Positions 34,323 to 45,431 of a stretch of 64,000 nucleotides of DNA are shown piece by piece. Both the position numbers and the translations under genes were made by a program. The notes under the pieces were generated by a model, which had not been told where the DNA came from, searched no databases, and worked only from the letters and a program-made list of their open reading frames with translations. Origin of the DNA: Pterobdella sp. o SKG-2022 (taxonomy: Eukaryota; Annelida; Clitellata; Hirudinida; Piscicolidae); assembly GCA_964035795.1 (NCBI GenBank), contig OZ038323.1:7652671-7716670 (forward strand). Reading direction: 5' to 3'. How positions within the stretch are numbered: the stretch's first letter is position 1; every line of letters starts with the position of its first letter.

Positions 34323-36253
34323 ATGACTGAGAGTACCTATGAAGAGTATGGAAGAATATATGAATGCAGTAGTGATGACCCAAATAGAAAGAAACCTCAA
34401 AATAGAATGAATAATATTCATTACGCCTCAAAGAAAAACATTTTAAAACCCTCAAAAATGGTGAACCAAAACTTAAGAGAAAAATTTTTTAAAAATTCTG
34501 ATACCAGTCTTAACTCCAATGGAATCATTCATGACCAGATGACGAATAACCTCATATATGACTCCACTGTCCTTCCACAACAACCCAATGAAGCATTCAA
34601 TTCAAAAAAACACAACACTTTGAATAATCATGTAAATGAGTATAGTAACATTGACACTGATCTTAATGCTAATTCTAGTAACAACAGAGTATGTGAAGGC
34701 TTTCTTCTCTCCCATTGGCCGATATCACCTCAACTAACAGCAAATCACACAAACCATCTTGAGGATGACATAATCAACACTGAAAATTTATTGAATGAAA
34801 TCACTATAAGCCCAAACACACAAAACATTAACCATATTTTGGAGCACACTGCTCCAAGAAACCAAGCTCCCCCTCTCAGAAACCAAGGCAAAGTAGGAGC
34901 TACATATAATGATTATCTAGCTTATCCTCTGCCTGTTTCTAATGCTTCTGCAGTTGTCACTGTCCAACCACTGCCTACTTCCAAGGTATTTTAATGGTGA
35001 TATAGATTCTATATGATTATGTAAAATCTTTATTGTGTGCTTTAAGAACTGAAATTTTTTTTATTGTTATACCACTCACACTTTCAAAATAACACAAAAA
35101 TACTCAACAACTTCAAAAGCACACAGCCTCAACTTCACACAAAATAACACCACCATCAAAACAACCTCAACAGTACACAATCACAACATTATCTCAACAT
35201 TCTCATAAGCTCTCTACAACAACCTTGCCACCATCACCCCAACAACCTAATCACCACAGTCCCAACTGAGCACACATGAAGTGGTTCAGAGACTCGTCTC
35301 ATGGACTCAAAACTCATTGACAGTGGAAGAGAAGAAGAGTCTTGAGATCCATTTGAACCAATGCACCATTACTCATGAGTGCAAATACAGGTGGGGTGGT
35401 GTTGTGGTGAGTAGGAAGTTATGTTAAATGGGGTGGTTGTGTTGTAAGTTTGTGGATGGGATGGATACAGTAAAATAATCATTATATACACCTTCTACTT
35501 TGCTTTGATTTGTGAAGAAGGGATCTTTGTTTCTTAATGCAGTGTTTGTTTTTTCATACATTTAAATCTTTCGGGCTATGATACTTCAACATTCATAATT
35601 GGATTGTATAATACACACCAGTATAAAATCCGCAGAAACTATCAATACAATTGCGATGAATTCATCCGCTGGAGCACGTGCATCTGTTGCATCCAGGGAA
35701 TCTTCTACCACTGCCTGTACCACCCTGATGATGACGAGGATGAGTTTCTGCTCTCTGAACCATGCTCCTGCTGTGAGAGACCAAGGTGGTTCGCGGGTTG
35801 TGAACGGCTTAGATGGAATTTGATCTTTTTTTGACCAAATAAAATTCAGAGTTGAATTTGTAAAGATGTATATATTCAAATATTTTCATGTGAAAATTTT
35901 TAAATGTATTTTTTCAGAGAAATTAAAGTTTTCGTCAATTCTTTCTTTATCACAAAACATCACATCACGATAAAAACGACATAAGGTGAATGTATAATTG
36001 CAGATGTTGTATTCGCTGGAGCGTCCTACTGCTTATGCTTCCATTCCTTCCCTGCCTCTTCTGCTACCCTCCCCTCCAATGCCTCTCGGACTTTTTCGCC
36101 GTTTGTTCGGAAGTGTGTTGCTCCAAAGAAAACAACACACACCACAACTGCTCCCAAAACCAAACCAGCAGCTGCTCCAATGATCACAGCTGTGACAGCT
36201 GCTGCGGACAGCAAGCTAAGGCCACCCCATCTTCTCATTCATCCTTCACTTGA
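34323..36253 (+). CDS. SPRY: Sprouty-family receptor tyrosine kinase antagonist
   Basis: Four exons: 34323-34985, 35260-35390, 35636-35785, 36004-36253, joining to 397 aa. The N-terminal 220 residues are polar and Asn-rich with no domain; no EVH1 domain is present, which argues against SPRED. The C-terminal half is the Sprouty Cys-rich domain: CTITHECKYR, then WSTCICCIQGIFYHC (compare human 'YGTCVCCVKGLFYHC'), a DDEDE stretch, PCSCCERPRCCIRWS, LLMLPFLPCLFCYPP (compare 'MSLFLPCLWCYLP') and a final Cys cluster. Family knowledge: membrane-associated, palmitoylated feedback inhibitors of FGF/EGF-Ras-MAPK signalling. Start is the first ATG of the long first exon. Tail to tail with SLC51A (385 bp between stops). 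Confidence 0.88.
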
Positions 36254-36637
36254 AGCCATTGACTATCGTGAAAAAGCGAGTATATTTTTATGAGTACTGT
36301 TGTTCTTTGTCGAAACTTTACTTTAATTTTTTAGTTTTTTTGTTGATTTAAGTAAATTTTATAAAGGGATATTTCCAAGTTATATGTTGTTAGTGTATAA
36401 AGTAATGAAACGCTTGAAGGTACATTTGATTTATTCGTTGTCTCTTATCGATGTATTTTATATCAGGTTTTAATGCGAATAAACAAATCAGCGTATTTAA
36501 AGATCACTAAAATCTAAACATTCACAGGGATAATTAGTTTAACGATTAAACCCTACCTACAAAACAATTATTTTCAAGCTCACAATTCTCATAATTTTCA
36601 ATATTGATGCATCATACAAAACAGAAACATTAAAAAT

Positions 36638-39571
36638 TTAACCAATCGGTTTCTCGCTATCATCATTATCATCGGTTGCAATTTCTTCCAACTCAGACAT
36701 TTTTCTTCCAACTTTTCCATCAGAAACTCTTCTAAAAAAATACCTAGCCAACAGTTGAAAGAGAGCCATTAGGACAATCATGATCATGTGAGAAAGTACT
36801 GTGGGAGGACAAGAGGTATTATGTTATACACTATATCCAACCTATGCTAACATGGCCCGTATAGCTCAGCTGGTAGAGCGTTAGACTAGTTATCTAAAGT
36901 AACCGGGTGCAACCCCGCGCGGGCCGACATCTGTTGAGCTAGCAAAACCCCAATACTGAAAGTCGATTTTAAAAAAATGCTAAGATGGAAACAGACATAA
37001 AACGCTTATAATAAATACTGTCAATAATGAGTATTACATCAATCAGCTATGATACAATAAAACTAAATAAAATGTATAATTATTTTGACATGAACTTCAA
37101 GAGTCTTTAAACCAGGTTGTTATTGTATGGAAAAACTTCACTATAATACAATAAGACAATGATAAAAAAGGATATTAGATTATGGTTGATGCAACGTGGT
37201 CTGTAACTTTTCAGAGAACATAACACAATATTGTCTGTGAAATTAGGTACATACCATCGCTTACTTAATAACAAGAGTTTAATTCAAGGCTTGGGCTATT
37301 TTTTCGGATAATTTTTTTTTATTACCATAAAATTGCATAACAAATGAGGGTAGTTTTTATCATTATTCCGCTGAACAATGCTATATCGGGTATCTTTACG
37401 TGAGAGTAATCGGAATTTTACAGCACACCGAAATACATGCTCAACATATTAGAGTAATATAACAAAAACAGTGGTTATTTTATTTATTAACATTTATTTA
37501 GCGCGCTTTTCACAAAAATTAAACATGCATCAGAGTCGCTTGGTATTAATAATAACAATATGAATAAAAATGCTAATATTAACATTAAAAATGACATTGA
37601 TATCATTAATTAGAAAAAAAAGATAATAATAACAAAAATGATAATCCAACCTTCTCCTCTGGCTTTGGAGGTGAGAAGAGGGCCACAGGGAATGACATTG
37701 TTGGCTACCAGCATATTGAGGATGAAGTTCGGAATGACACTTGTCAACAGGCACAACTGCACACATTTGATCTTGCCTGCTATCGAGAACCTGTTTGGTT
37801 GCTATTTATAATGTAGTTGTATTAATAACTTTGTTATAAAAGTATCAGCTAGCTATAAAGATACTTTTCTATTACTTCTATAACAAAAATATTAATATTA
37901 TATTCATTATTATTTTTATTATTATTATTGTTTTTATCACTCAGACATATTCACAATCATACTTTTCTAATTCTTCGGAGAAGACCTTTTCCGTTAGCAC
38001 CAGACCATACACCGCAGTCATTGTGGAGGCGATGTTGAGAGTGGCGATGTAGATGAAGCCGTTTCGGAGGCTTGACTGATGGATGAATAAGAGATGAAAA
38101 TTAACTGAGTATGTTGTCAAAAGCAAGTACAAAAAACTTATATAGCGCCTATTAAAATCGTTTAGAGGCGCTAAATATAAATATAGTCTATTTAATGTAG
38201 AAATATTATAGCATTCAGATCAAACGCTCACCTCACCGTTTTATTCATTAGTCTTGGAACATTGAAAAAGTTTGAAAGATTATAAGCACTACTGTGCACT
38301 TGTTATAGTGTACGAAGCTTTTGACTAGAAGTTCAATATTACCGAAAATGTAATAATCTTGATGATAACACACTTGTGACAAGCTTTGCAAATTAAATAT
38401 ATACATTTATTATCATTATTTTTAATTTTTTTCAAAAAAATTTTATTCTTTTTATTATCATTTTTTCTTGTTTTAGCTTTCAGTAATTTTTTTATTAGTC
38501 ATAATTTTAAAGCCATTTAAACAATAATAAAAAATATTAAAATCAAATAATTCTCAGAAAGAATATTTTTCGCATATAAAATACATAGCACACAAAAAAA
38601 ACATTAACTTTTATTCTATATTAACTTTTATTTCTATATTAGACCATTATATTAAAGTGATAATGCTTTCCCCATGTAAAGAAAATGATTTTTAAGTCCA
38701 TTGTGAAATATTAACCAACTAACATTGCCTGGCTGGTAGACTCCATCTGCCCACAAAACTGCTGCTATCAACATTATTATCGGTCTCACTATGAACACCT
38801 TCAAAAAATTGATACAATTAAAATATACATACATATATACATTTATATATTTTTTCACGGGAACTAATTATGAGTTTAATCGGATATTGGGTTTTTTATT
38901 CTTTCTGAAATCATGCTGTGAGTGCCTTCTTTCTTCCAAGCCTTTCTGAGATCACCTCTGAGTGCAATAGCTACTCCTCGTTGGTTACCATTTTTAGTTC
39001 TGAGAGCCCAGAATAAAGCATTGCTGTGCCTTCGATTTCCAGAGTGCCACTGCCTGCCCATTGCACTTCTGACATTGCTAGGAGAGATAAGTTTTTTTCT
39101 CTCATTGTTGCAACAACGTTTATCAGTTTTATGCTGAACTTCGTTGGGTTGCCCATGCTTTTGACGTTCCAGCATCCTATTTTTGTGGTTTCAATCTTCA
39201 TTTTTACTGAGGATTTGGTGTGGTTTTGCACTGGTACGTTATCAGCAATACGCAGTGATTTTTCTGTGTTTAATGCTTTTTGAATATATTTGGATGTTTG
39301 TTTCATATTTTTTTTAAGTTGATGTATAAGTTTGGTAATTAAGTTTGAGCCAGCTTTGTATGTTCTTTTTTAATCCGCTCTGTTTCACCTGTGAACTTCG
39401 TTTTTCGTTTCAAAAATAACTTTTTTGTTTCAAAATTTTGAAACGGTATCTACTCAATTTCCAAAAACTTATATTTTTAACAACTTGTACAAACGTTTTT
39501 TAACAAAAAATTCACAATGTACCCAATATAAAACTCAAAAAAACATCGGAGTTTTTGAACACGTTTCGCGG

Positions 39572-39665
<94 letters not shown>

Positions 39666-42600
39666 CACACACACTCACATAAGACAGTAAGAGAAGCAGG
39701 ACTGCTAGTGATAGAGATGCCAGTGACGATGTTGGTAGCAATGCATTCATAAACTCCATGATCCAGTCGCCTGATGAGGTTGGTGGGTGTGTGAGGAATG
39801 TGTAGTGGGTGTGTGATGGGTGTTTGGCAATGTATGTGTGTTTGATGTTGGGTGGATTTTCTCTAAGGAACCTGATAGTATGTGTAGTCAGAAGAGTGGT
39901 GTGAGGTTGGTTAGAATGTGTTATGAGACTGAGGGCAAATGTGTAAAATGAGATGGCTCACGTGATGAGAAAGTAAAACGCTATTGGTTCCATGTGCTCC
40001 ATCGAAATTGAGAATGATTTACGTGAAATATTAAGAACCGTATAACACAAAACTTGATTGGGAATCGAACCCTGCTTCTTCGGGTTGCCGTCTAGTGGCA
40101 CCGACAGATGTGCCATGAAATAGATGTAAATGCTTCAGCAACATAGGCAAGGCATGAGCCAAACAAGAATATCACTCATCACTTGTTGATTAAATGTGTT
40201 TGTGTGTGTGTGTTGTGTGTGTGTGTGTGTGTGAGCTGATGAATGCATGTTTTGATTTAAGCTTTACAAACGTATAATTGAGTCGACACGAGTCGGCTCA
40301 TTAAAGCCGATAAAAGAGAAAAAATAGAGAATAAAAATATTAAAATAAAAATGGCTGACTTGTCGATCTTGAAGATGAGAAGGTCACTGTCTTCCTGGTG
40401 CTTGCGACTCTGGTTGTACACCTGGCAAGTTGTCAGTTTCATAAATCCCAGTTCATCACTTCAACAAGCACATCTACTCACTGTCCACCACACGACACCA
40501 CCAACCCATCACACGACACGACACGACACGACACCACACCACCAACCCACCACTCTATGTTGGTATGTCCAATGGAAGAGGATGTTGGTGCGATCAGAGA
40601 CATCACATCTCATGCGAACATCAGCGCCCTGCACCACAGTGAGGTCGGGAGGGGAGGGGTCAAAGTAGATGCTCTCCTGGAAGCTCCCTAATAAACTGCC
40701 CACCTCNNNNNNNNNNNNNNNNNNNNNNNNNNNNNNNNNNNNNNNNNNNNNNNNNNNNNNNNNNNNNNNNNNNNNNNNNNNNNNNNNNNNNNNNNNNNNN
40801 NNNNNNNNNNNNNNNNNNNNNNNNNNNNNNNNNNNNNNNNNNNNNNNNNNNNNNNNNNNNNNNNNNNNNNNNNNNNNNNNNNNNNNNNNNNNNNNNNNNN
40901 NNNNNNAACTAATTTTATGTATATAAGCTCTTCACCTGCATCACCATCATTTTCAGTCGCTCGTAGTTCTGCCTTCAATTAACCATTTTACTATAATTAC
41001 TTGCAGTTTATGCATTCAACTGTATATATTCTTTAAGGATATTATATGTATTTTCAAGTTTAATTTTTCTTTTCACCACAAAAATTGATTTTCCCACACG
41101 TCAATGAAATCACATGAATATGATACTGTAATGACTGGACGTTATATCGCCAAATAAAGCTTTTAATGGCATATTAACAAGTTAAGAGGTTAGTCTGAAT
41201 GATAGAAAAATGCGTTTAAAAGACGCGTTCATATGTCAATACTCATCAAAACCACAAACCTCCATCAAACCAAAAAGCCATCAGTCTTACAAACAACCCC
41301 ATAAGCTAATTCATTTGAACCTAACAATAAAAAGTAAAATTTCACGAACCTGTTGAACTTCACGGAAGGCAGACAGACGCAGCAACAACAGACTGGCTGA
41401 GTTCTGAGGGAAATCTGCTTGTCTGCTGACCACGTTTGAAGCCACATTGGTTCACTTCTTGCCATGTAATTCTCCATCAAGACACCAAAGCTGTAGAGGC
41501 ATGAGCCAAAGAAGCTGTGGGTTGTTGGGAATGTGTTTGAGGAGTTAGGGATGTGTTGAGGAATTAGTGATGATAGAATATTGAAAAGTTGATGATGACG
41601 AAGTACATGATAAAGCTCATTTTAATTCAATCTTTTTTTCATTTATTTCAACTTTTCAAAAATTATTATAGCTGAATATTAAATCTATACTCAAATACAC
41701 ATACTGTATAACTATTCTAGGGCTAAAATGTGTACTACAAGTATATATAATATATAATAGTATACATGTCATATGTAATTGTATACTTTTCACGAAAATC
41801 ATCACACACTCTAAATTATAAGAGAATCATACCACACTTACACAATATGCCAAAATCTCACTACACTGTATACAACAAACTAAAATCATAACAGAATAAA
41901 CCATATACTAAAAACATGAATACCAAATACTAACGAGTTGGCGACCATGTCTAGCAAGGGACCAGCTCTGGGCACTATGAGGGCCAAGAATGCCAGAGAA
42001 GTGAACATCTTCGATGGATTTGAAGTTTTGGAGTAGTTTATTTGAGGATTAATATGATGGTGGGGAAAGAAATGGCCCATTTAATAATTAGTATGGAATT
42101 TGGGGGTTTTGACATGGTTTTTTAATGTTTGATGTGATTTTTATTTATTCAAATCTTTCATTTTTTGAGTTTTAATTGAAGAATCATATGAGAAATATTT
42201 ATATAAATAATATAATAATAAAAAAAATATAAAAATCTTGAAAATTAAATTTTTACATCGGTTTTTAGCTTATTTTACTTTTAATTTTTTTTCAAAGATT
42301 CAGGTGATCGAACAGATATATGAAAAGATAGCATCTATTTTATAAAACATAGAAATATATATGTATAATAAAAACAAAAACTAACGGGGAAAGCACCAAG
42401 GACCCAAATAGTACGATCTCGGCGGGTTTTAGAGGTGAAATTTTTCCAAAAGAATATCACTTCCTCTACCCACACCAGTATGGAGAACAAGACTAAAAAC
42501 AAGAGTACTCCATATAAAATATAATACTGACCCGGTATTCCTTGAGGTGTAGAGGATGTTTTAAAAGAATTCTAACGATTTAAAAAATTTTTCCAAAGGA

Positions 42601-43106
42601 TATTAACTAATTTTTATGATATTGTATAAGTTATTGGAAATTTTAGTTTTTTTTAATAAATTTATCCCACCAACTCTTCGTTTTTGAGGTATAAAATCAA
42701 AAAAATATTGAAACTTGACTGAGCTTTTTTGGGTCAACTACTTTTAAAATTAGGACGAATAAAATGAAAATATTATAACAAAAACTTTAGCCAGGTTAAT
42801 TATAAATCGATTTAATTACTAAACATCTTTATAACAATCACTATTTGTATTGATCGCTTACGCATTCTAAAGATGACCCTGTTCAGCATATACTCTCCAT
42901 ATAAAACGATTACAACTATTTACTACATTAAACATCAACCAACTTTGTATGAGCTGGTACGAAGGAAGAACTTCGTAAGAACAGGCTTGGCTATCCCTAG
43001 GCTCAATGCTGGCATTGCCGTGAAGGAATCTAAGCAAGGCTGCCTTTGAATTGTCTACTATCTCCTGCAGCTCATGTTTGCATTGGCTTGACATTGTCTC
43101 AAACAT
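36638..43106 (-). CDS. SLC51A: Organic solute transporter alpha-like (SLC51A/TMEM184 family)
   Basis: Nine exons: 43106-42944, 42507-42386, 42008-41935, 41514-41350, 40972-40936, 38798-38724, 38075-37955, 37776-37651, 36798-36638; 347 aa (human 340). Landmarks in order: TM1 LFLVLFSILVWVEEVIFFW, RTIWVLGAFP, LIVPRAGPLLDMVA, the Cys cluster PVCCCCVCLP, QNYERLKMMVMQ, then LWADGVYQPGN (compare 'PDGIYDPAD'), NNVIPCGPLL and an Arg-rich end of the last TM (ARYFFRRVSDGK) with an acidic tail. Family role: multi-pass membrane transporter subunit moving bile acids/steroid conjugates in partnership with SLC51B in vertebrates. The exon 5-6 intron spans the 200-N gap, a retroelement fragment and Ig-domain exons; frame and homology agree on both sides, supporting the scaffold join. 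Confidence 0.9.
36854..36926 (+). repeat. tRNA-like SINE head (or tRNA pseudogene)
   Basis: 73 nt with a paired acceptor stem (GGCCCGT / GCGGGCC), D arm (AGCTCAGCTGGTAGAGC) and anticodon arm (TTAGA-CTAGTTA-TCTAA), but the T arm does not pair as a canonical T stem. It matches the SINE heads elsewhere yet lacks the usual SINE body after GGGCCGACA. Lies in the last SLC51A intron. Confidence 0.6.
38900..39300 (-). pseudogene. Broken RTE/CFDP2-like endonuclease fragment
   Basis: One frame reads IGCWNVKSMGNPTKFS ... LLAMSEVQWAGSGTLEIEG, the start of an exo-endo-phosphatase domain of RTE-type non-LTR elements (also seen in 'craniofacial development protein 2-like' models). After ILYSG-like residues the homology continues in another frame (NQRGVAIALRGDLRKAW), so a frameshift breaks it. 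No RT domain follows. Located in the long SLC51A intron. Confidence 0.7.
39577..39674. repeat. (CA)n microsatellite
   Basis: About 98 bp of CA dinucleotides with two interruptions, abutting the third Ig-domain exon (ends 39679). Confidence 0.95.
39679..40676 (-). CDS. Orphan Ig domain, PTK7-like, partial
   Basis: Three exons, 40676-40554, 40421-40360 and 39770-39679, join in phase into one I-set Ig domain: DLTVVQGADVRMRCDV, FHWTYQHRVYNQ, DSDLLIFKIDKRLDHGVYEC, ATNIVTGISITSSPASLTV. The closest match I recall is the first Ig domain of PTK7 (DRLQDSGTFQCVARDDVTG). No further Ig exon, signal peptide, TM or kinase domain can be found on either side, and the fragment lies between SLC51A exons 5 and 6 on the same strand, at the edge of the assembly gap. 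It may be a duplicated fragment, a nested gene with parts in the gap, or an assembly artefact. Confidence 0.6.
40707..40906. other. Assembly gap, 200 N
   Basis: Exactly 200 undetermined bases, a conventional scaffold-gap size, so the true length is unknown. SLC51A exons flank it in correct order and phase. Confidence 0.99.
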
Positions 43107-45307
43107 TTTACCGCTGTTATTATTGATAATTAATATGAATAAAAATTTATCATTGTTAATTAATATGAGTTATAATATTTCGGATGGTTTCAATACAATG
43201 AGGAGTATCATTGAGTGCGTTATGCTGAGAAGCCATCTAATAATGTTCAACAAAAACCCCCTTTCTGGGCTCCAATTTTTTTTGGGTAGCATTCTTCTAC
43301 TACTGTTTTTGCTACCACTACTATAACTACTACTAATACCAACACTATTACTATGAGTATTATTGTAGTGGTATCAACTTCAAGAGCTTCTGGTCCGCCA
43401 ATTATTTTGCATAAATCTTAAATTCTTATTGAATTTGATTTAACTCTTATAATCTCATACTTTATGTAAAAAACTTCAAATTTTTAAGCCTATTTTTTAG
43501 TGCCAGATACAACTGGTTAATTTGACAAGAAATTATCACCTTTTATTTAGCTGGGCAAAATGTTCTGTTCTTTAAATCAAGATCTGTTTTTAAAGTTCAA
43601 TCGTTAGCGATAAATTTAAAGTGCTGTTCAAATATCAGTATTGAGTCTCTTATAAATATCATTTTACCTAAGCACTGTTACAATAGGTTATTTCAACCAT
43701 TAAAGAATTATGTGAATAGTTGTCACCCTTATCTAAACTAAAAAAGTATATATATAAATATCAGTGGTTTTATATTTAGTGATTTACTCTACAATAAGTC
43801 AAGTATATGGTTAATGGGTAATTTTAAGCAAAAAATATTATTTTATGGACAAAAGATTTTTATAATTCAATTTTAATATAAAAAGTTTTCACTTTTGCCA
43901 TTATTAACAACATTTTATTTAATACTTCGTAGTGATTTTTATTTTTTAAAGTGGAAAAACTTGATTATATTATAAATATATTGTCAACTATTCTAATAAT
44001 AATGCTTAAAAGTTGAATATTGATATTAAATCCTGTAATACTCAAAGCTACTATCAGTAGAACACCAACCATTGGGGCTAAAAATGATAGAGGTTGTTTG
44101 TATACATAATAATTCCAAAAAAGTGCTTGTTATACAAATAAGATGGTAGCTTTTCACCAAAATATTAATTTTATTTCACCTTTGTTTATTTTTTTTTGTG
44201 TCACTTAGCAATACTTTTTAAAAGTTATTTTAAAAGGAACATTAGAAATATTGTGTTACAAAAGTTTTAGAACTTTTTGAAATTGGAATTTATTTTTATA
44301 TAAAACAACTGAAAAGGAAAAGAAATACACAAAACAATTATGGCAGTAGTTTTGTATAGTCTGTAAACACTCCTTAGTAATTACCTCATTGTAATCACTT
44401 CATCCGTTTGTCAAGTAAACGCTTATATATTAAGGAATGAGATTAAAATTTTCAAACATGTTTAGAAGGGCCAAATCAACAAATACAAAGTATTTATTTC
44501 AAAAAAAGACACGGAGCTTTTCGTAAGATTAGCTCACATTATCAAGTGATATTTTTCAAAAAACTGTGTTTGTTGACTCTACAATTCGATTTAGGCTCTT
44601 ATCCTTCCTCAAAATAATTAGAAGGGTTATGGATACAGATGTTAATGACAATTAATTTTTTCTAACTATCTGAGTCTGAATCACTCTCGGATAATTATTT
44701 CCTGAGTCTGATAAAATCAAGTTAATTTATTTGAAAATAAAATACGTGGTACAATTCGAGGAGTACTCGACTCAATTGAACCTCTTAAGACTGATAAGCT
44801 CAAAATGATCAAAATATGCACCATGTGTTAAATATGCTAAAATCTACTCTTGCGTTGAGACACTGTAGTTCAACTTTTAATATCTCGATACTATATTAAT
44901 TAACAAATTGACTATCAGAAGTGGTTTTGAAACGTAAACATTAGGCTACGTGTTGAAAATTTAAAGCGTACATTCACACATAGTATGGAGAGTAAACTTT
45001 TCATTGAAACTCAAATTAATCAAGTACATTCTGTTCAAAGTTTAGTAATTGAAACTACTAAAATTAATATAACAAATTAATCTTTTTAAAAACATAAAAA
45101 CAGAATGTAATTTAAGTTAAAACTTATATTACTAATGAATAAGAAAACCTTTCCATAAATTTATCAAATTTTTGTTTGCAGAACGTCAGAACACACATTT
45201 CTGAGAAAAAGAAACACGACAGGCTCAACCTTTGAAAAAACATTTTTTTTTGAAAATTTCAAGGAAACGTGAGCTAAATACGATTAAGCATCACATAGTT
45301 CAAATTG
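43107..45307. other. Intergenic, no supported gene
   Basis: AT-rich spacer between SLC51A and the Ig/Cys-rich copy 1. Contains a MITE-family fragment near 44500-44575 (GGAGCTTTTCGTAAGATTAG...) and nothing that joins into exons. Confidence 0.5.
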
Positions 45308-45431
45308 GTATTTCTGAAGCGCTTTATTTCGAGTTCAAAACTCTTGCTAATTGTCGGTCAAACATGGGATCAAGTCTGATAACTTTAGATAGTTAGTCTA
45401 ATGTTTTACCAGCCAATCTATACAGGCCAAC
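45308..45431 (-). repeat. tRNA-derived SINE, copy 3, partly exonised
   Basis: On the minus strand the head GGCCTGTATAGATTGGCTGG is followed by TTAGACTAACTATCTAAAG, CCGACAATTAGC and a tail with AAAGCGCTT and AAATACC. The body is shorter than in the other copies. Its first about 35 nt form the end of the coding sequence of the gene at 45393-47642. Confidence 0.78.

Noticed and set aside
34323..36253. SPRED instead of Sprouty
   Set aside because: No EVH1 or KBD domain precedes the Cys-rich region.
40257..40668. Plus-strand frames rich in His/Thr/Pro over the Ig exons
   Set aside because: Antisense shadows of the minus-strand Ig exons and of a small CACGA repeat.
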